Positions 34,760 through 36,688 of a stretch of DNA of 36,688 nucleotides are shown here, one piece after another. Within the stretch, counting starts at the first letter, position 1. Every line of letters begins with the position of its first letter. Location of the stretch: IMG/VR virus record IMGVR_UViG_3300042868_011898, positions 1-36,688 of that record; one strand, given 5' to 3'. The translations under genes were made by a program, and so were the position numbers. Under the pieces are notes generated by a model. The model did no database searches. It was not told where the DNA came from and was given only the letters and a program-made list of their open reading frames with translations. Source of the stretch: a virus.

Positions 34760-36688
34760 TTTCTAGTCTTTGGTTTCTTTTCGATAATTTGTTCTTCACA
34801 AATAACATTTTCACCATCTATTTTGATTGTATAAGATTTTTCCTCTTTAATATTACCTCTCAAAACCTCATCTGAAATAAAGTCCTCAAGTTTTTCTTGA
34901 ATTGCTCTTTTTAAAGGTCTCGCCCCATATACCTCATCAAAACCAACTTTTGATACAAAATCAATAATACTTTCATCGAATGTTATATTGAGTTTTAGAC
35001 CCGAAAGTCTGTTTGAAAGTTTATTAATTTCAACCATTACAATCTTTTTAACGTCCTCATCTTTTAGGGTATTAAAGACAATGATTTCATCAAGTCGGTT
35101 AATGAACTCAGGTGCGAAATAGTTTTTAAGTTCCTTATTTAGCATTTGTTTTTTGAGTTCTTGGTCCGCATAAACATTACTTGATTTACCAAAACCAATA
35201 CCAGCTCCAAAATCTTGCATCTTTTTAACCCCAATATTTGATGTCATAATAATCAAACAGTTTTTAAAGTTGATTTTTCTTCCAAAGCTGTCCGTCATAT
35301 AACCTTCATCTAAAAGTTGTAAAAGAGATGAGAAAATGTCTTTATGCGCTTTCTCAACTTCGTCAAACAATACGACCGAGTAAGGTTTGTTTTTAACCTG
35401 TTCAGTTAATTGTCCACCTTCTTCATACCCAACATAACCAGGAGGTGAACCAATCAACCTTGAAACCGAATGTTTCTCTTGGAATTCGCTCATATCGACC
35501 CTGATAAGATTTTCATCACTTCCAAAGATTTGTTTTGCAAGTTCCTTAGCGAGTAATGTCTTACCAACACCAGTCGAACCAAGGAATATAAACGAACCGA
35601 TTGGTTTGTTTGGGTCCTTGATACCCAATCTATTTCTACGAATAGATTTTGCAATTGTTTTAATTGCTTCGGGTTGACCAATAACTGATTTCTCTAAACT
35701 ATCCTCTAAATTTAATAAATTCTTGGTGTCGTCAAGTGAAAGTTTATTAACTGGTATTTTTGTCATAACTGATACCACATCATAAACAAGCTCAATTGGA
35801 ATGTCCTTTCTTTTTGTCAGTAGGTCCTGTTCAAATTTTGTTTTTTCAGACTCAAGTTGAGAAAGAACTTTCTTTTCTCTATCTCTAAGTTGAGCTGCCA
35901 TTTCGTAGTTTTGTTTCTTAACCACAAGAAGTTTTTCCTCACGAATTTTTTGAGATTCCTTTTTTAGTTCGTCAATAATTTCAGGATTTTTAACATCAAC
36001 TTGAGCTCTTGCTCCGACTTCATCTAAAATGTCAAAAGCTTTATCAGGAAACTCTCTATCTGTAATGTATCTGTCGGCAAGTTCAACACAAGTCTGTAAA
36101 ATTTCATCAGTGTAATTTACTTTGTGATGTGTTTCATATTTGTCTTTAACATTATTAAGAATTTGTAATGTTTCTTCCTTGGTTGATGGGGAAACAATTA
36201 CTTTTTGGAATCTTCTATCTAACGCTCCGTCCTTTTCGATGTTCTTTTTAAATTCATCCAAAGTAGTGGCCCCAATACATTGAATTTCTCCTCTTGAAAG
36301 AGCTGGCTTTAATATGTTTGACGCATCCAATGAACCTGAAGCATTACCTGCTCCAACAATTGTGTGAATTTCATCAATGAATAATACGACATTTGGGTTT
36401 GATTGAATTTCTTCTATGATAACTTTTAATCTTTCCTCAAACTGTCCTCTATATTTTGTACCAGCAACAATTGAGTTTAAGTCCAAAGATAAAATTCTTT
36501 TATCGAGAAGATTTCTTGGGCAATCCCCTTGAAATATCTTCATTGCAAGTCCTTCAACAATCGCAGTTTTACCACAACCAGGTTCACCAATAATAATTGG
36601 GTTATTTTTTTTTCTTCTCGATAGAATTTGAGCAATTCTTATAATTTCCTGCTCTCTTCCAACAACAGGGTCAAGTTTGTTTTCTTCT
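34744..36688 (-). CDS. clpC: ClpC-like AAA+ unfoldase (5'-truncated by the window edge)
   Basis: The frame is open to the right edge; the ATG at 36543 is internal. The first ATPase domain shows L-D-P-V-V-G-R-E, Walker A G-E-P-G-C-G-K-T, Walker B V-L-F-I-D-E-I-H and the Y-R-G-Q-F-E-E-R-L pore-loop region. A short middle domain has a UVR-like repeat (K-Q-N-Y-E-M-A-A-Q-L-R-D-R-E), as in ClpC. The second domain has G-S-T-G-V-G-K-T, V-V-L-F-D-E-V-E-K-A-H and R-P-L-K-R-A-I sensor 2. G-I-G-F-G fits the ClpP-docking IGF loop, so it probably feeds ClpP. The C-terminus is Lys-rich. The N-terminal domain lies outside the window. Confidence 0.9.
   Translation of the reverse strand, partial: EENKLDPVVGREQEIIRIAQILSRRKKNNPIIIGEPGCGKTAIVEGLAMKIFQGDCPRNLLDKRILSLDLNSIVAGTKYRGQFEERLKVIIEEIQSNPNVVLFIDEIHTIVGAGNASGSLDASNILKPALSRGEIQCIGATTLDEFKKNIEKDGALDRRFQKVIVSPSTKEETLQILNNVKDKYETHHKVNYTDEILQTCVELADRYITDREFPDKAFDILDEVGARAQVDVKNPEIIDELKKESQKIREEKLLVVKKQNYEMAAQLRDREKKVLSQLESEKTKFEQDLLTKRKDIPIELVYDVVSVMTKIPVNKLSLDDTKNLLNLEDSLEKSVIGQPEAIKTIAKSIRRNRLGIKDPNKPIGSFIFLGSTGVGKTLLAKELAKQIFGSDENLIRVDMSEFQEKHSVSRLIGSPPGYVGYEEGGQLTEQVKNKPYSVVLFDEVEKAHKDIFSSLLQLLDEGYMTDSFGRKINFKNCLIIMTSNIGVKKMQDFGAGIGFGKSSNVYADQELKKQMLNKELKNYFAPEFINRLDEIIVFNTLKDEDVKKIVMVEINKLSNRLSGLKLNITFDESIIDFVSKVGFDEVYGARPLKRAIQEKLEDFISDEVLRGNIKEEKSYTIKIDGENVICEEQIIEKKPKTRKKKGE

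Noticed and set aside
1-36688. CRISPR array or integrated prophage borders (attachment sites, integrase)
   Set aside because: No regularly spaced repeats, integrase or paired direct repeats were seen; the window looks like the interior of a virulent phage genome.

Overview
This window is almost certainly a piece of a large, AT-rich, myovirus-like (T4-type or jumbo) bacteriophage genome infecting a Bacteroidetes/Flavobacteria-like host. Evidence for a phage: many short, tightly packed and often overlapping genes on both strands, holin- and spanin-like lysis genes, a GH24 lysozyme, an M15-type peptidase, HNH homing-type endonucleases, two tRNAs and a tmRNA, and several protein families I know mainly from phages. 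Evidence for the host: Bacteroidetes-type promoters (TTTG-N19-TAnnTTTG, two exact matches), small secreted or lipoprotein genes of Bacteroidetes style, and almost no Shine-Dalgarno sequences.

The dominant theme is a cohort of about 18-20 otherwise unrelated proteins that start with a short amphipathic leader ending in [L/I]-x-E followed by Q, N, S, A or M. The leaders fall into a few recurring versions (LTESDLT.IVKRILKEQ; MRQLF.I.ESEK.RILEMHE..LIEQ; MKN.LNEEL.RM..LF....VISEQ; IL.KIILKEQ). This resembles the T4 capsid-targeting sequence, which is cut after (L/I)xE by the prohead protease. The simplest reading is that these proteins are packed in the head and ejected with DNA. The cargo includes a PPK2 polyphosphate kinase, a lysozyme, an M15 peptidase, a HExxH zincin, a protein resembling phosphothreonine/lanthionine lyases, membrane-active proteins and two very large proteins (647 and 994 aa).

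Layout. 1-3.7 kb: end of a gene, a leader protein, a secreted protein, a holin-like protein and small unknowns. 3.7-4.7 kb (minus): FKBP isomerase and a conserved phage protein. 4.7-10.5 kb: seven leader proteins including PPK2 and lysozyme, interleaved with minus-strand secreted proteins and a duplicated promoter cassette. 10.5-14.2 kb: small unknown genes and a minus-strand lysis cassette (holin, overlapping spanin-like pair, small basic protein). 14.2-19.8 kb: further leader proteins, cupin, zincin and sugar epimerase. 19.9-28.1 kb: large leader proteins, HNH nuclease and the LTESDL-type cluster. 28.1-29.5 kb: tRNA-CAU, a small membrane protein, tRNA-Arg and an HNH gene overlapping the tRNA. 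29.5-32.1 kb: secreted protein, GAF-like protein, DnaJ-zinc-finger-like protein and M15 peptidase. 32.1-32.75 kb (minus): a tmRNA whose T-loop is split by a 224-nt group I intron. 32.8-36.7 kb: unknown protein, M20-type peptidase and the 5'-truncated end of a ClpC-like ATPase.

Two promoter classes are visible. A TATTTATA motif, often as the palindrome TATTTATAAATA between divergent genes, precedes the leader-protein genes and is the likely late promoter. TAnnTTTG host-type boxes precede the small secreted proteins, nucleases, tRNA, tmRNA and peptidase genes and are probably early; in four cases the start codon lies only 4-5 nt past the box, implying leaderless mRNAs.
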